Origin: Dasania phycosphaerae
Lineage (GTDB): Bacteria > Pseudomonadota > Gammaproteobacteria > Pseudomonadales > Dasaniaceae
Direction: 5' to 3'
Length of the DNA: 64,000 bases
Assembly (NCBI RefSeq): GCF_026891035.1
Contig: NZ_JAPTGG010000017.1
Location: forward strand, 1-64,000
Positions 17,506 to 26,700 of the stretch are shown here, in pieces. Numbering within the stretch: the first letter of the stretch is position 1; each line of letters begins with the position of its first letter. The notes below the pieces were generated by a model. It made no database searches. It worked only from the letters and a program-made list of their open reading frames with translations, and was not told where the DNA came from. Position numbers and translations under genes: made by a program.

Positions 17506-18669
17506 CTAGGCCGCTAGTAAGCTGCCAACCACTTGCCGAATATGGGCAATGGCTCGCTCTATATCGTCGCTGCGGGTATAACGCCCCACCGACAAACGCA
17601 ATGAGCTATGTGCATCTGCATCACTTAAGCCCATTGCCGCTAATACATAAGATGGTTCCATAGAGGCCGAGGTACAGGCCGAGCCAGAGGAAACCGCTAA
17701 TTCGCGCAGGGATAGCAATAATGTTTCGCCATCCACCCCCGCAAAACACACATTTAAATGGCTGGGGCTAACCTGCTCAGCACTGCCATTGCGACGCACG
17801 CCGGGCAAATCACTAATGCCCTGCCACAGCTGGTCACGCAATTGCGCTAGCTGCTGCTGATCATCGCTAAGACGCTGCTTGGCAATTTTAGCCGCCTCGC
17901 CCATGCCCACTAATTGATGGGTAGCCAATGTGCCCGAGCGCAAGCCGCGCTCATGGCCACCGCCGTGAATAATGGGGGCAACCGCACCCTGCTGCAGCGC
18001 ACGCTTCACATATAAAGCGCCCACACCCTTGGGGCCATAAAATTTATGAGCCGACAAACTCAGCATATCTGCGCCCAAGCTGGCGATACTAATATCCAGC
18101 TTACCCGCCGACTGCGCCGCATCTACATGCAGCAGCACCTCGGCGGCACGGCAAACGCCCGCTATTGCCGCAATGGGGTTAATAACCCCGGTTTCATTGT
18201 TCACATGCATCAGGCTGACTAAGCGTGTATCCGGCCTTAAGGCCTGCTGTACTTGTTGCGGATCTATATAGCCTTGGGCATTGGGTGTTAGCCAACTGAC
18301 CGCCACGCCTTTTGATTCCAGCCATTTAACCGGATCGATTACGGCTTTGTGCTCTATTACCGAGCTAATAATATGGCCGCTATAAACCCCGCCTTCACTC
18401 GCGGCTTCAAACACCCCCTTAATGGCGAGATTATTTGATTCAGTGGCGCCGCTGGTCCAGACAATTTCACGGGCATCCACGGCCAATAAATCGGCCACAT
18501 GACGCCTGGCGATCTCTACCTGCTCCTCGGCCTTCCAGCCATAAACATGGGAACGCGAGGCAGGGTTGGCAAAGATGCCATCCATAGTTAAGCAGCGGCT
18601 CATGGCCTCGGCGACTTGTTCGTCTACCGGCGAGCTCGCGGCGTAATCTAGGTAAATCGGGGCACTCAT
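17506..18669 (-). CDS. IscS/NifS-type cysteine desulfurase (class I)
   Basis: This 387-aa PLP enzyme carries the PLP lysine in LSAHKFYGPKGVGALY and the catalytic Cys332 in SSGSACTSASMEPSYVL, on the long flexible loop of class I (IscS-like) enzymes. It lies directly after iscR (2-bp gap), as iscS does in isc operons, but is followed by sufB rather than iscU. The operon thus codes for two desulfurases of different classes. It could serve tRNA thiolation as well as cluster assembly. Confidence 0.92.
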   Translation of the reverse strand: MSAPIYLDYAASSPVDEQVAEAMSRCLTMDGIFANPASRSHVYGWKAEEQVEIARRHVADLLAVDAREIVWTSGATESNNLAIKGVFEAASEGGVYSGHIISSVIEHKAVIDPVKWLESKGVAVSWLTPNAQGYIDPQQVQQALRPDTRLVSLMHVNNETGVINPIAAIAGVCRAAEVLLHVDAAQSAGKLDISIASLGADMLSLSAHKFYGPKGVGALYVKRALQQGAVAPIIHGGGHERGLRSGTLATHQLVGMGEAAKIAKQRLSDDQQQLAQLRDQLWQGISDLPGVRRNGSAEQVSPSHLNVCFAGVDGETLLLSLRELAVSSGSACTSASMEPSYVLAAMGLSDADAHSSLRLSVGRYTRSDDIERAIAHIRQVVGSLLAA

Positions 18670-18671
18670 GC

Positions 18672-19142
18672 TTATACCGCACTGGCTTCAATAAGATCTA
18701 GGGCCTGCAGGTCATCTTGACGCTTAGCCACAGCCACCACATCCTGCCTAGCCACTAAATCGGCCAAGCTAATGCCACTTAAAAATTGATGTATTTGCTT
18801 GCTGAGGTCGCACCACAGGTGGTGGGTAAGGCAAATTTGGCCATCTTGGCAATTGCCCTCACCACCACAACTGGTGGCATCTATAGATTCGTTAACGGCA
18901 TCAATGATTTGCGCTACGACAATTTGCGCCGCCTCAGCCCCTAAACGATAGCCGCCACCGGGGCCACGCACACTTTGCACCAGTTCATTGCGACGCAGCT
19001 TGGCGAACAATTGCTCTAAATAAGACAGCGATATCTCTTGCCTGGCAGAGATATCAGCCAGACTCACCGGCCCCTGCTTAGCATGCAAAGCAAGATCCAG
19101 CATCGCTGTAACGGCATAACGCCCTTTGGTAGTTAATCGCAT
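18672..19142 (-). CDS. iscR: Rrf2-family Fe-S-responsive regulator IscR
   Basis: This 156-aa regulator begins MRLTTKGRYAVTAMLDLA, the standard IscR winged-helix start. The cluster ligands Cys92, Cys98, Cys104 and His107 fall at the same numbers as in E. coli IscR. It heads the operon and probably represses its own promoter when loaded with [2Fe-2S]; a matching site overlaps the promoter at 19186-19210. Such systems raise Fe-S assembly under iron limitation or oxidative stress. Confidence 0.94.
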   Translation of the reverse strand: MRLTTKGRYAVTAMLDLALHAKQGPVSLADISARQEISLSYLEQLFAKLRRNELVQSVRGPGGGYRLGAEAAQIVVAQIIDAVNESIDATSCGGEGNCQDGQICLTHHLWCDLSKQIHQFLSGISLADLVARQDVVAVAKRQDDLQALDLIEASAV

Positions 19143-19177
19143 ATTATGGCCCGCCGACCGCCTTTAAGATTGCCGCC

Positions 19178-19206
19178 AGTATGCAATAACCCAGTAAAAC
19201 AGTCAA
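19178..19206 (-). promoter_or_regulatory. Promoter of the iscR-suf operon
   Basis: On the minus strand, -35 TTGACT (19201-19206) and -10 CATACT (19178-19183) are separated by 17 bp, 36 bp before the iscR start codon. The -35 lies inside the IscR-box-like sequence, the arrangement needed for repression. Confidence 0.7.
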
Positions 19207-19210
19207 CTAT
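19186..19210 (-). promoter_or_regulatory. Type 1 IscR-binding site
   Basis: The 25-bp sequence reads ATAGTTGACT, then a T-rich centre, then ACTGGGTTAT. By eye it agrees with the E. coli type 1 consensus (ATASYYGACTRWWWYAGTCRRSTAT) at about 22 of 25 positions. It overlaps the -35 of the iscR promoter. Confidence 0.75.
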
Positions 19211-19235
19211 AAGACCTAGTAATACAGTAGGATAT
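19211..19235 (-). promoter_or_regulatory. Second, weaker IscR-like site
   Basis: The 25 bp immediately upstream of the first site start ATATCCTACT and match the same consensus at about 18 of 25 positions. The two sites abut with a 25-bp period, similar to the multiple sites of the E. coli iscR promoter. Confidence 0.45.
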
Positions 19236-19340
19236 TGGCCGAACGAGGAAGTAGAACAAGAACTGACAACAAGAGAAGTGGTATAGCCCATGGCGATACG
19301 CGGCCGCGATTGTAACGCAAAGCCGCCATAAACCCTAGCC

Positions 19341-20150
19341 CTAGTCCTTATTTTCCTGCTGGGCGCCACCGGCTTTATCAACCCAGCGCTGGGCCGAGGT
19401 TAAAATGCCGCGCATCATGTTAATTTCCAGCTCATCCATACGGGTGCGGGTAAACAAGCGGCGCAGGCGCGTCATTAACTGCTTGGGCGCAGATGGCTTT
19501 AAAAAGCCCATATTGCGCAGAGTAGACTCTAGGTGCACAAAAAAGCGCTCCATATCTTCAGACTTAGACAGCGGCGCATCCCACTCCTTCATAGGATCTG
19601 GCGATAACAGCTGGTTTTGCTGCTGCTCGTTAGCGCCCAAGTGCGCCATACGCATCTCGTAACATAAAACCTGCACGGCCATGGCCAAATTTAAAGAGCT
19701 GTATTCTTCGTTAGTGGGTATATGTACATGCAGATTGCAGCACTGCAGCTCATCATTGGTCAGCCCCCTGTCCTCACGGCCAAACACTATCGCCACCGGA
19801 TGCTGGCTTAACTCCGGGTAAGCCTGCTCAGCACAGGCTCTGGGATTTAACAGCGGCCAAGGTATGCGCCTGCCTCTGGCACTGGTACCCACCACCAAAC
19901 CACAATCGGCTATAGCTTCTTCTAAGGTACTGGTAATCACCGCGTCATTTAACACATCCTGTGCGCTCACCGCCCTATAATAGGCGACCTCGTCAGGGTA
20001 GTTTTTAGGCTCCACTAAATACAATTTAGACAAACCCATGTTTTTCATCGCTCTGGCCACCGCACCTATATTGCCGGGGTGCGTGGTATTGACCAGCACA
20101 ATGCGAATATTATCTAGCGGAGACGGGGTATTTACTGGCGTGTCGGTCAC
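19341..20150 (-). CDS. trmJ: tRNA (cytidine/uridine-2'-O-)-methyltransferase TrmJ
   Basis: This 269-aa SPOUT methyltransferase modifies position 32 of tRNAs. Motifs NTTHPGNIGAVARAMKNMG, IVFGREDRGLTNDEL and NLAMAVQVLCYE form the trefoil-knot SAM site. The GTG at 20150, with TAGG upstream, is chosen; the frame runs to 20246, but those residues are not family-like and would overlap the suhB promoter region. trmJ followed by iscR is the standard gammaproteobacterial order. Confidence 0.93.
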   Translation of the reverse strand: MTDTPVNTPSPLDNIRIVLVNTTHPGNIGAVARAMKNMGLSKLYLVEPKNYPDEVAYYRAVSAQDVLNDAVITSTLEEAIADCGLVVGTSARGRRIPWPLLNPRACAEQAYPELSQHPVAIVFGREDRGLTNDELQCCNLHVHIPTNEEYSSLNLAMAVQVLCYEMRMAHLGANEQQQNQLLSPDPMKEWDAPLSKSEDMERFFVHLESTLRNMGFLKPSAPKQLMTRLRRLFTRTRMDELEINMMRGILTSAQRWVDKAGGAQQENKD

Positions 20151-20258
20151 GAGTTTACCTACTGTATTAAAATGAATAATGACGATTAAATAAAACGGCG
20201 CGCAGTTTAGCAGATACCCGGGCCTTAGACGTAGCCCATAGGACATAAATAGGGCAAT

Positions 20259-20293
20259 TACTTTGGCAAAGCGCCAAAGTACTCTGCTATAAT
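20259..20293 (+). promoter_or_regulatory. suhB promoter region with overlapping inverted repeat
   Basis: A perfect -10 TATAAT lies at 20288-20293. Just upstream, TACTTTGGC (20259-20267) and GCCAAAGTA (20273-20281) form a perfect 9-bp inverted repeat with a 5-bp spacer, covering where the -35 should be. It looks like an operator, but no regulator can be named. Confidence 0.5.
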
Positions 20294-20336
20294 CCGCCGC
20301 CTATTACCCCGCTCTTTTACATTTCAGGATAAGTCC

Positions 20337-21143
20337 ATGCAACCGATGACCACTATCGCCCTTCGTGCCGCCCGTAAAGCAGGCGAAATTATTGCCCGCG
20401 CGTGCGAAAATCTCGACACCATTGATATTGAGTCCAAAGGCAACAATGACTTTGTTACTGAGGTTGATAAGGCCGCCGAGCGCGAAATACGCTACGGCCT
20501 AAGCAAAGCTTATCCCGACCACGCCATACTAGGCGAAGAAGGCGGCCTAATCGGCAGCCCCGATGCCGACTATCAGTGGGTAGTAGACCCACTGGATGGC
20601 ACCACCAACTTTATCCGCGGCATACCCCACTTCGCCATCTCTATAGCCTGTTTTTACAAAGGCCAAATTGAGCATGCGGTAATCCTAGACCCTATACGCC
20701 GCGAAGAATTTATCGCCAGCCGCGGCCGCGGTGCCCAACTCAATGGCCGCCGCATACGCGTTAGCAAGCGCACCACCCTAGAAGGCGCTTTAATCGGCAC
20801 AGGCATACCCTACAAATCACGCAGCGAACAACACATTCCCGAATATATGGCCAGCCTGGAGGCAGTGACTCGCCAAACAGCAGGCATACGCCGCGGTGGT
20901 GCAGCCGCATTAGACCTGGCCTATGTAGCCGCTGGCCGCTTAGATGGTTTTTGGGAGATAGGTTTAAACAAGTGGGATATAGCCGCAGGCATTTTATTAA
21001 TTCGAGAGGCAGGCGGTTTAGTCAGCGACTTCAAAGGCGGCAACGACTATTTAGAAAGCGGCAATATCGTAACCGGCAACCCCAAAACTTTTAAGGCGCT
21101 ATTGCAAACCGTACAGCCACATTTAAAGCAAACCGCCAAGTAG
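20337..21143 (+). CDS. suhB: Inositol-1-monophosphatase family protein SuhB
   Basis: This 268-aa Mg-dependent phosphatase also acts as an rRNA transcription/maturation factor in E. coli. Metal and substrate motifs are present: ILGEEGG, WVVDPLDGTTNFIRGIPHF (DPLDGTTN) and the C-terminal GFWEIGLNKWDIAAGILLIREAGG. The ATG follows AGGATAAGTCC, a good ribosome site. It diverges from trmJ, a conserved pairing. Confidence 0.95.
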   Translation: MQPMTTIALRAARKAGEIIARACENLDTIDIESKGNNDFVTEVDKAAEREIRYGLSKAYPDHAILGEEGGLIGSPDADYQWVVDPLDGTTNFIRGIPHFAISIACFYKGQIEHAVILDPIRREEFIASRGRGAQLNGRRIRVSKRTTLEGALIGTGIPYKSRSEQHIPEYMASLEAVTRQTAGIRRGGAAALDLAYVAAGRLDGFWEIGLNKWDIAAGILLIREAGGLVSDFKGGNDYLESGNIVTGNPKTFKALLQTVQPHLKQTAK

Positions 21144-21167
21144 GCAATCCGCTCTCGCCTAATCACT

Positions 21168-21191
21168 TAGCCCCCCTTCTACAGGGGGCTA
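21168..21191. terminator. Hairpin between convergent suhB and hybrid kinase genes
   Basis: TAGCCCCC pairs with GGGGGCTA over an 8-nt loop, 25 bp after the suhB stop. There is no U-run on either side, so it is an imperfect intrinsic terminator. Confidence 0.45.
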
Positions 21192-21225
21192 AATCCACAC
21201 CCCGCGCTATTTTGACTATCGATGT

Positions 21226-23586
21226 TTAACTGCGAAACGGTTTGCTAGTAAACAGCTGGCGCTCCATCACTCGCTGTAAATCGGCTCGCCGTATAGGCTT
21301 AACCAAGAAGTCATTCATACCTACCTCTACACAACGCGTGCGCACCGATGAGTCACTATTGGCAGTTACTGCCACTATGGGCATAAAGTGATTGCGGCGC
21401 CGTATCCAGCGAGTGGCAGTAATACCATCCATCACCGGCATTTGTATATCCATTAAAATAATATCGAAGTGAGCCTCATCTATGACCTTTAAGGCTTCTT
21501 GACCAGATTCCACTATGCTTGCCTCAGCCCCCATGAGACTCAACAGGCTTTGTAAAATTTGCGCGTTTACCACATTGTCTTCAACAATTAACACTCTCGC
21601 CTTTTCTATGCCCCCCGTATTAGCAGGCACTGCCACTTGTGAAACGACTTCTACCGGCAGGGTAATGGCCACTATGGTGCCCACACCAACCTCAGACTGT
21701 ATATTCAAGTCCGACCCTAACACGGTGGATAAGCGGTAACACACAGTTAAACCTATACCCAAGCCCTCAGAGCTTCTTTCTAAACCTCGACTCACTTGCA
21801 CAAAATCGTTAAACATAATGCGCTGCTGATCTTGAGTCATGCCGCAGCCAGTATCGGTTAACTCTACCACTAGGCTACTGTCTTCCTCATCCCATTGCAC
21901 AGACAAAGTAATTCTACCGTGCTCAGTATATTTACAGGCGTTTTCCAAAACCGTGCGCAACATATGCTCAAATAAATAAGCATCGCTAACACAACTAACC
22001 GGCACAGACTCACTGCAGTGATAATCAAAGGCCACTCCTGGATTAAGTAAACCCTTGGTATTGTCACATAGCGAGCTCAGCAAAGGACGGATTTCAAAAG
22101 GTCTTTCAGTAGGCTCCAAATCATCATTATCGGTTTCAGCCAATAACACTAAATTATCCACCTGCATACGCAAGCGCGCAGCGCCGTAGCTCATGTATTC
22201 CAGCAGATCCTTGCGACCTCTATCATTATCAATTTCATCCCACTGCTCTACCGAAGAAATAATGGAATACAAAGGCGTTCTTAATTCATGGCTGACCATG
22301 CGTAAAAAATCGGACTTACGCTGATTCTCCTCCTCCGAAATTGTTAAAGCTTGCTGTAACTTGACATTGGCCTCTTTCTCCTTCGCCATGGCCCAACTTT
22401 CAGTTTCAACCATCTTACTCAAGGCTGCTTCTTTATCAGACCTCAGTAAGTTAATGCGGTCAGCCAAGGCCAAAGCCAGTAGCAGCATATCAAGGGTTTG
22501 AGCAATCAAGGTTATCAGATACTGGTTGCTGTATTGCGTACCGGACACAAACATAGGTAAAGACGAAGCCACTACCCCTATAGCCAATACCGCAAAGGCC
22601 AACACAAAGAAACGCGCAGGTTTATATCCCTCCATTAAGCGTTTAGTACCAATAATAAGCGCGCCTAACAACCACACCGAGCTGGTCGCCCCATACAGCA
22701 ACATATACTCGCCCATAGAAAACAAAGGCATGGCAGCCGCCATAAGCAATGCAAAGCCCACAAAGCCATAAAAATATTTGACTAAACGCGGGTTACTGGC
22801 TGCTAAATTTAAAAAATGAATTACATATAAGGTATTGCAAGCGACAGTAAGGAAGAAGGGAGTAATCAAAAACCAATAGCTTTTCCACGAAAACCAGTCT
22901 GCCAGTGCATTAAAGGCCGCCAACCAAGAGACTATGCTAAGCAGCAGATAACCGGAATAATAGAGATTACTCCTATCCCTAATCCATACCCCTAAGAAAA
23001 GGTTATAGCAGGCTAATATCAGTATTGCGCCAAAGCAAGCAAACACAATAAAGTTTTTTATAGCAAACTGCCGATAAAACTCACTATAGGGCTTTAGCTC
23101 TAGCCTGGGCTCGTAGGTATAGTAACGGCTTTGCATATAGACCAGTACTTCAAACGCCTGGCCAGGCTCAACCATAAAATCAACTGCGTAGCTCAAGCCG
23201 TGCTTAAAATCATGCAGGTAGCCGCTAGTATATTGCTGCACCTCACCGTTTTGGTAGACATAGACAACAACACTATCGATGATGGAGTTAGAGGGATCTA
23301 ATACCCAGTTATTAAGCTGGCTTTGATTAATAAATTTTTTATAAAACCAGTAACCGCCACCATTCACCCTATCAATAGCTGTCGCAGGCTTTAACTGTTT
23401 AATAAACGCTGCCGGTTCCGCAGGGGCCACTCTAACGCTTTGGCTTAATGTTTGATCACCAGTCTCATAAAACAGCCCAGCGTCAAGCAGTGAGACTATG
23501 GAATCATCTGTTAACAGCTCTGCGCTCTCAGCCCACGCCGCCCATCCGAATAGCAGGCCAACACACACAATCAATCGATGAAACAT
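21226..23586 (-). CDS. 7TMR-DISM hybrid sensor histidine kinase/response regulator
   Basis: This 786-aa protein has a cleavable signal peptide (residues 1-19), a periplasmic 7TMR-DISM extracellular domain, seven membrane segments (about 180-395), a coiled coil, HisKA with the phospho-acceptor histidine in RMVSHELRTPLYS (about 430), HATPase_c with N (ENACKYT) and G boxes (DTGCGM, GLGIGL), and a C-terminal REC domain whose phospho-Asp is about residue 713 (IILMDIQMPVMDG). It is a complete phosphorelay input, but no Hpt domain or output regulator is adjacent. The periplasmic domain resembles carbohydrate-binding folds; the ligand is unknown. Confidence 0.9.
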   Translation of the reverse strand: MFHRLIVCVGLLFGWAAWAESAELLTDDSIVSLLDAGLFYETGDQTLSQSVRVAPAEPAAFIKQLKPATAIDRVNGGGYWFYKKFINQSQLNNWVLDPSNSIIDSVVVYVYQNGEVQQYTSGYLHDFKHGLSYAVDFMVEPGQAFEVLVYMQSRYYTYEPRLELKPYSEFYRQFAIKNFIVFACFGAILILACYNLFLGVWIRDRSNLYYSGYLLLSIVSWLAAFNALADWFSWKSYWFLITPFFLTVACNTLYVIHFLNLAASNPRLVKYFYGFVGFALLMAAAMPLFSMGEYMLLYGATSSVWLLGALIIGTKRLMEGYKPARFFVLAFAVLAIGVVASSLPMFVSGTQYSNQYLITLIAQTLDMLLLALALADRINLLRSDKEAALSKMVETESWAMAKEKEANVKLQQALTISEEENQRKSDFLRMVSHELRTPLYSIISSVEQWDEIDNDRGRKDLLEYMSYGAARLRMQVDNLVLLAETDNDDLEPTERPFEIRPLLSSLCDNTKGLLNPGVAFDYHCSESVPVSCVSDAYLFEHMLRTVLENACKYTEHGRITLSVQWDEEDSSLVVELTDTGCGMTQDQQRIMFNDFVQVSRGLERSSEGLGIGLTVCYRLSTVLGSDLNIQSEVGVGTIVAITLPVEVVSQVAVPANTGGIEKARVLIVEDNVVNAQILQSLLSLMGAEASIVESGQEALKVIDEAHFDIILMDIQMPVMDGITATRWIRRRNHFMPIVAVTANSDSSVRTRCVEVGMNDFLVKPIRRADLQRVMERQLFTSKPFRS

Positions 23587-23786
23587 CTACACCCCAGCCA
23601 TTAAATTTTTATCATTGTTTTGAGTCAACAGTATAAGCCAGCCAGACCATAAGGCCAATTATGACAAAGCATTCTAAGCCGCGCTAATTTTCGACTGGCG
23701 CAGCCCTAAATCCATGCCTAACCTAAATAACAGTTAAACCCACATAAATAAAATTTGTTAGTTCAGAGTGAAAAGGATAACGACTC

Positions 23787-26700
23787 ATGGAACAACCTAA
23801 TGCCCCCTCTTTTATTTATCGCGGTGGAGATATGCTGGACCACCCTCCCTTTCAACAGCAAAACACCAAAATGTATGGCTTTTTTATAGAAGGCCAAATC
23901 GATGCCCTACAGCAATGCATAGACAGAGACCTCAATGCTGCCGCCGCTGGCCAGTATAATTTTAAACCCCTGTCTAATTTTGTGATGCTCACCTTCGCCA
24001 ATATACAAAAATGCTACTCCTCCTCATCACAGGATATAGGCAAAGGCTGGGGCGTAGAAAACGATGTTTGTTTCTGGGTGCCTGTGGGTAATATAGTCAG
24101 CAAAGATGGCAAAGAATATTTAAATGACTTTTATTGGTATACCCCTTATATCTGGGTTAACAACCCTATAGCCATGGTCAATGGCCGCGATATATATGGC
24201 TATCCAAAAACCATCGCCGAAATCAACCTACCCCCTCACAATGCTCCAGATTATTTTAGTGCAGCAGTTAATAGCTTTAAGCAGTACTCCCGCGAAACCG
24301 AATCGGAATGGAACCAAGCTCTTAGCATTAAAAACCTAACCCCAGGCGAAACACCGGTAGAGAAATGGGATGATTTCGTTGATGCCATGAAGGGCATATT
24401 CGAATTAGCCGATGGCGCACACCTATACCGCCCCGATTTAAACGGCTACCAGGAAATCCTACACGACCTGACCCAGCCGCAACTGGCACAAATATTCCTC
24501 AGGCAATTACCCGAGGGTGATGGCCAAAAAGCCGCTTACCAGGCGCTGGTAGAGGCACCGGCCATAGTCAACAGCTTTAGCGCCGGCGGCCTATTACTGG
24601 GGGACTACGAGGTTACTATTAACAATATTGATAGTATCCCTCTAGCCCGCGACTTAGGCATTAAAACTGGCGCGCAAACCTCGGCGTTTAACTTTTGGGT
24701 AGACTTTGGCTTTACCGTGCCTGCCGCTAAAACCTTAGTCAACAATAGCCATATAGCCGCCAAACAAAAAATTGCCATACTGGGCGGCGGCGTCGCCTCC
24801 TGCACTGCCGCAATGGCTTTAACTAATCAGCCGGGCTGGCAAGATAAATACGATATCACCCTCTACCAAAAAGGCTGGCGCATAGGCGGCAAAGGTGCCA
24901 GTGGTCGCAACAGTGCCATGGGCGAACGTATAGAAGAGCACGGCCTGCATATATGGTTTGGCTTTTATAGAAACGCCTTTGAGTACATACAGCAGGCCTA
25001 TGCCGAGCTAGACCGCCCAGAAGGCAGCACCTTACGTACTTGGCAAGACGCCTTTAAGCCCCATAACTTTGTCGTACACATGGAGCATTTTAATGATATA
25101 TGGACGCCTTGGTGCTTAGACTTCCCCACCACGCCCGGCAACCCCGGCGTAGGCACGGAGTCGGTCACCGTATGGAAGCTGATACGCACTATCTATGCCT
25201 ATATACACGAATGGCTAGGCGATATACGCGGCGAGATAAAACAAGCCGAAAGCCTGGAAAAAGCCCGCAACAAAACAACCCCCAAATCCCTAAAAGCCAG
25301 GCTGCTATCCTTAGATGACTGGATAGAAGATGAAATCAAAGAAGCCCGCGATGATATAGAAAGCGTGGTTAGCGGCTTGCATAATTTTATCGAATCTTTG
25401 CCTGAAGACATCTCCGCCCAAAAAATATCCGAGCGCTCATTGCTCAAACACATATTGGAAGAAATTAAAGAATGGATAGAAGAAGAAGCCCGCGAATACT
25501 TGGACAATAACGCCAATATACGCCATTTATTTATAGGCATAGATCTAGGCATAACTATTATCGCAGGCATGATACGCGATGATGTCATACACGAAGGCTA
25601 TGATGTAATTAACCATTTAGATTTTCGCGAATGGCTGCGCCGCAATGGCGCCAATGAAACCTACACCGTGCAATCCACCACCGTGCGCGCCCTTTACGAT
25701 TTAATTTTCGCCTTTGAAGATGGCGACATACACAAAGCCAATGTCGAAGCGGGAACAATGCTAAGAGGCTTGCTGCGTATAGGCCTGTGTTATAACGGTA
25801 GCGTTATGTGGAAAATGCAGGCTGGCATGGGCGACACTATTTTCACGCCCTATTACCAGCTATTAAAACAGCGAGGTGTCAAATTTAAATTTTTCCACGA
25901 AGTGGATGAATTGATTTTAGACCCCAACGACCCCAGCACCGTGCAGCAAATACGCCTCAACCGGCAAGTCGATTTAGTAGACGGCGAACAGGGCTATCAC
26001 CCCTTGGTCAATGTTAAAAGCATAGGCTGCTGGCCCAGTGCACCGCTATACCAACAAATCGTGCCCGAACAAGCGCAACTACTACAAGACAACAACATAG
26101 ACTTAGAAAGTTTCTGGAGCGAGTGGCCCAGGGTGTACCAACAACACTATGGCAAACCACTGCCACAAACCCTGCTAGAAAAAGGCAAAGATTTCGACCT
26201 AGTCATACACGGCATGTCCATAGGTGGCATGCCCTACAATTGCCAGCAGCTATTGCAACACAGCCCCAAGCTGGCCAATTGCCATAAAAATGTCAAAACC
26301 GTAGTCACCCAAGCCTACCAGCTATGGACCAACCCCAGCCTGCCTGAACTAGGCTGGGAGCATTACTCCGACACCGGCGAGCAACCGGTAATGACCTCTT
26401 GGACCGAGCCGGTAGATACCTGGGCCGCCATGAACCAGTTATTAGGCAAAGAGGATTGGGGAGACTTGCAGCTAAACCCCAAAAATGTAGCCTATTATTG
26501 CGGCGTACAAAATATTACTGAGATCCCCGCCAGAGATGATTATGAGTTTCCACAACGCTGTAAAGACAAAGTGCAGCATAACTGCCTGCAACAAATGAAA
26601 CACGAGCTTTACAGCCTATGGCCTAATGCAGGCACTGCTGACAGTTTTGACTGGCAGGTACTCACCTCCCCCAATCAACTGCAGGGCGAGCAACGCTTTC

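Noticed and set aside
19133..19381. 82-aa minus-strand open frame
   Set aside because: It overlaps the end of trmJ, the iscR promoter and the iscR start; explained by regulatory sequence.
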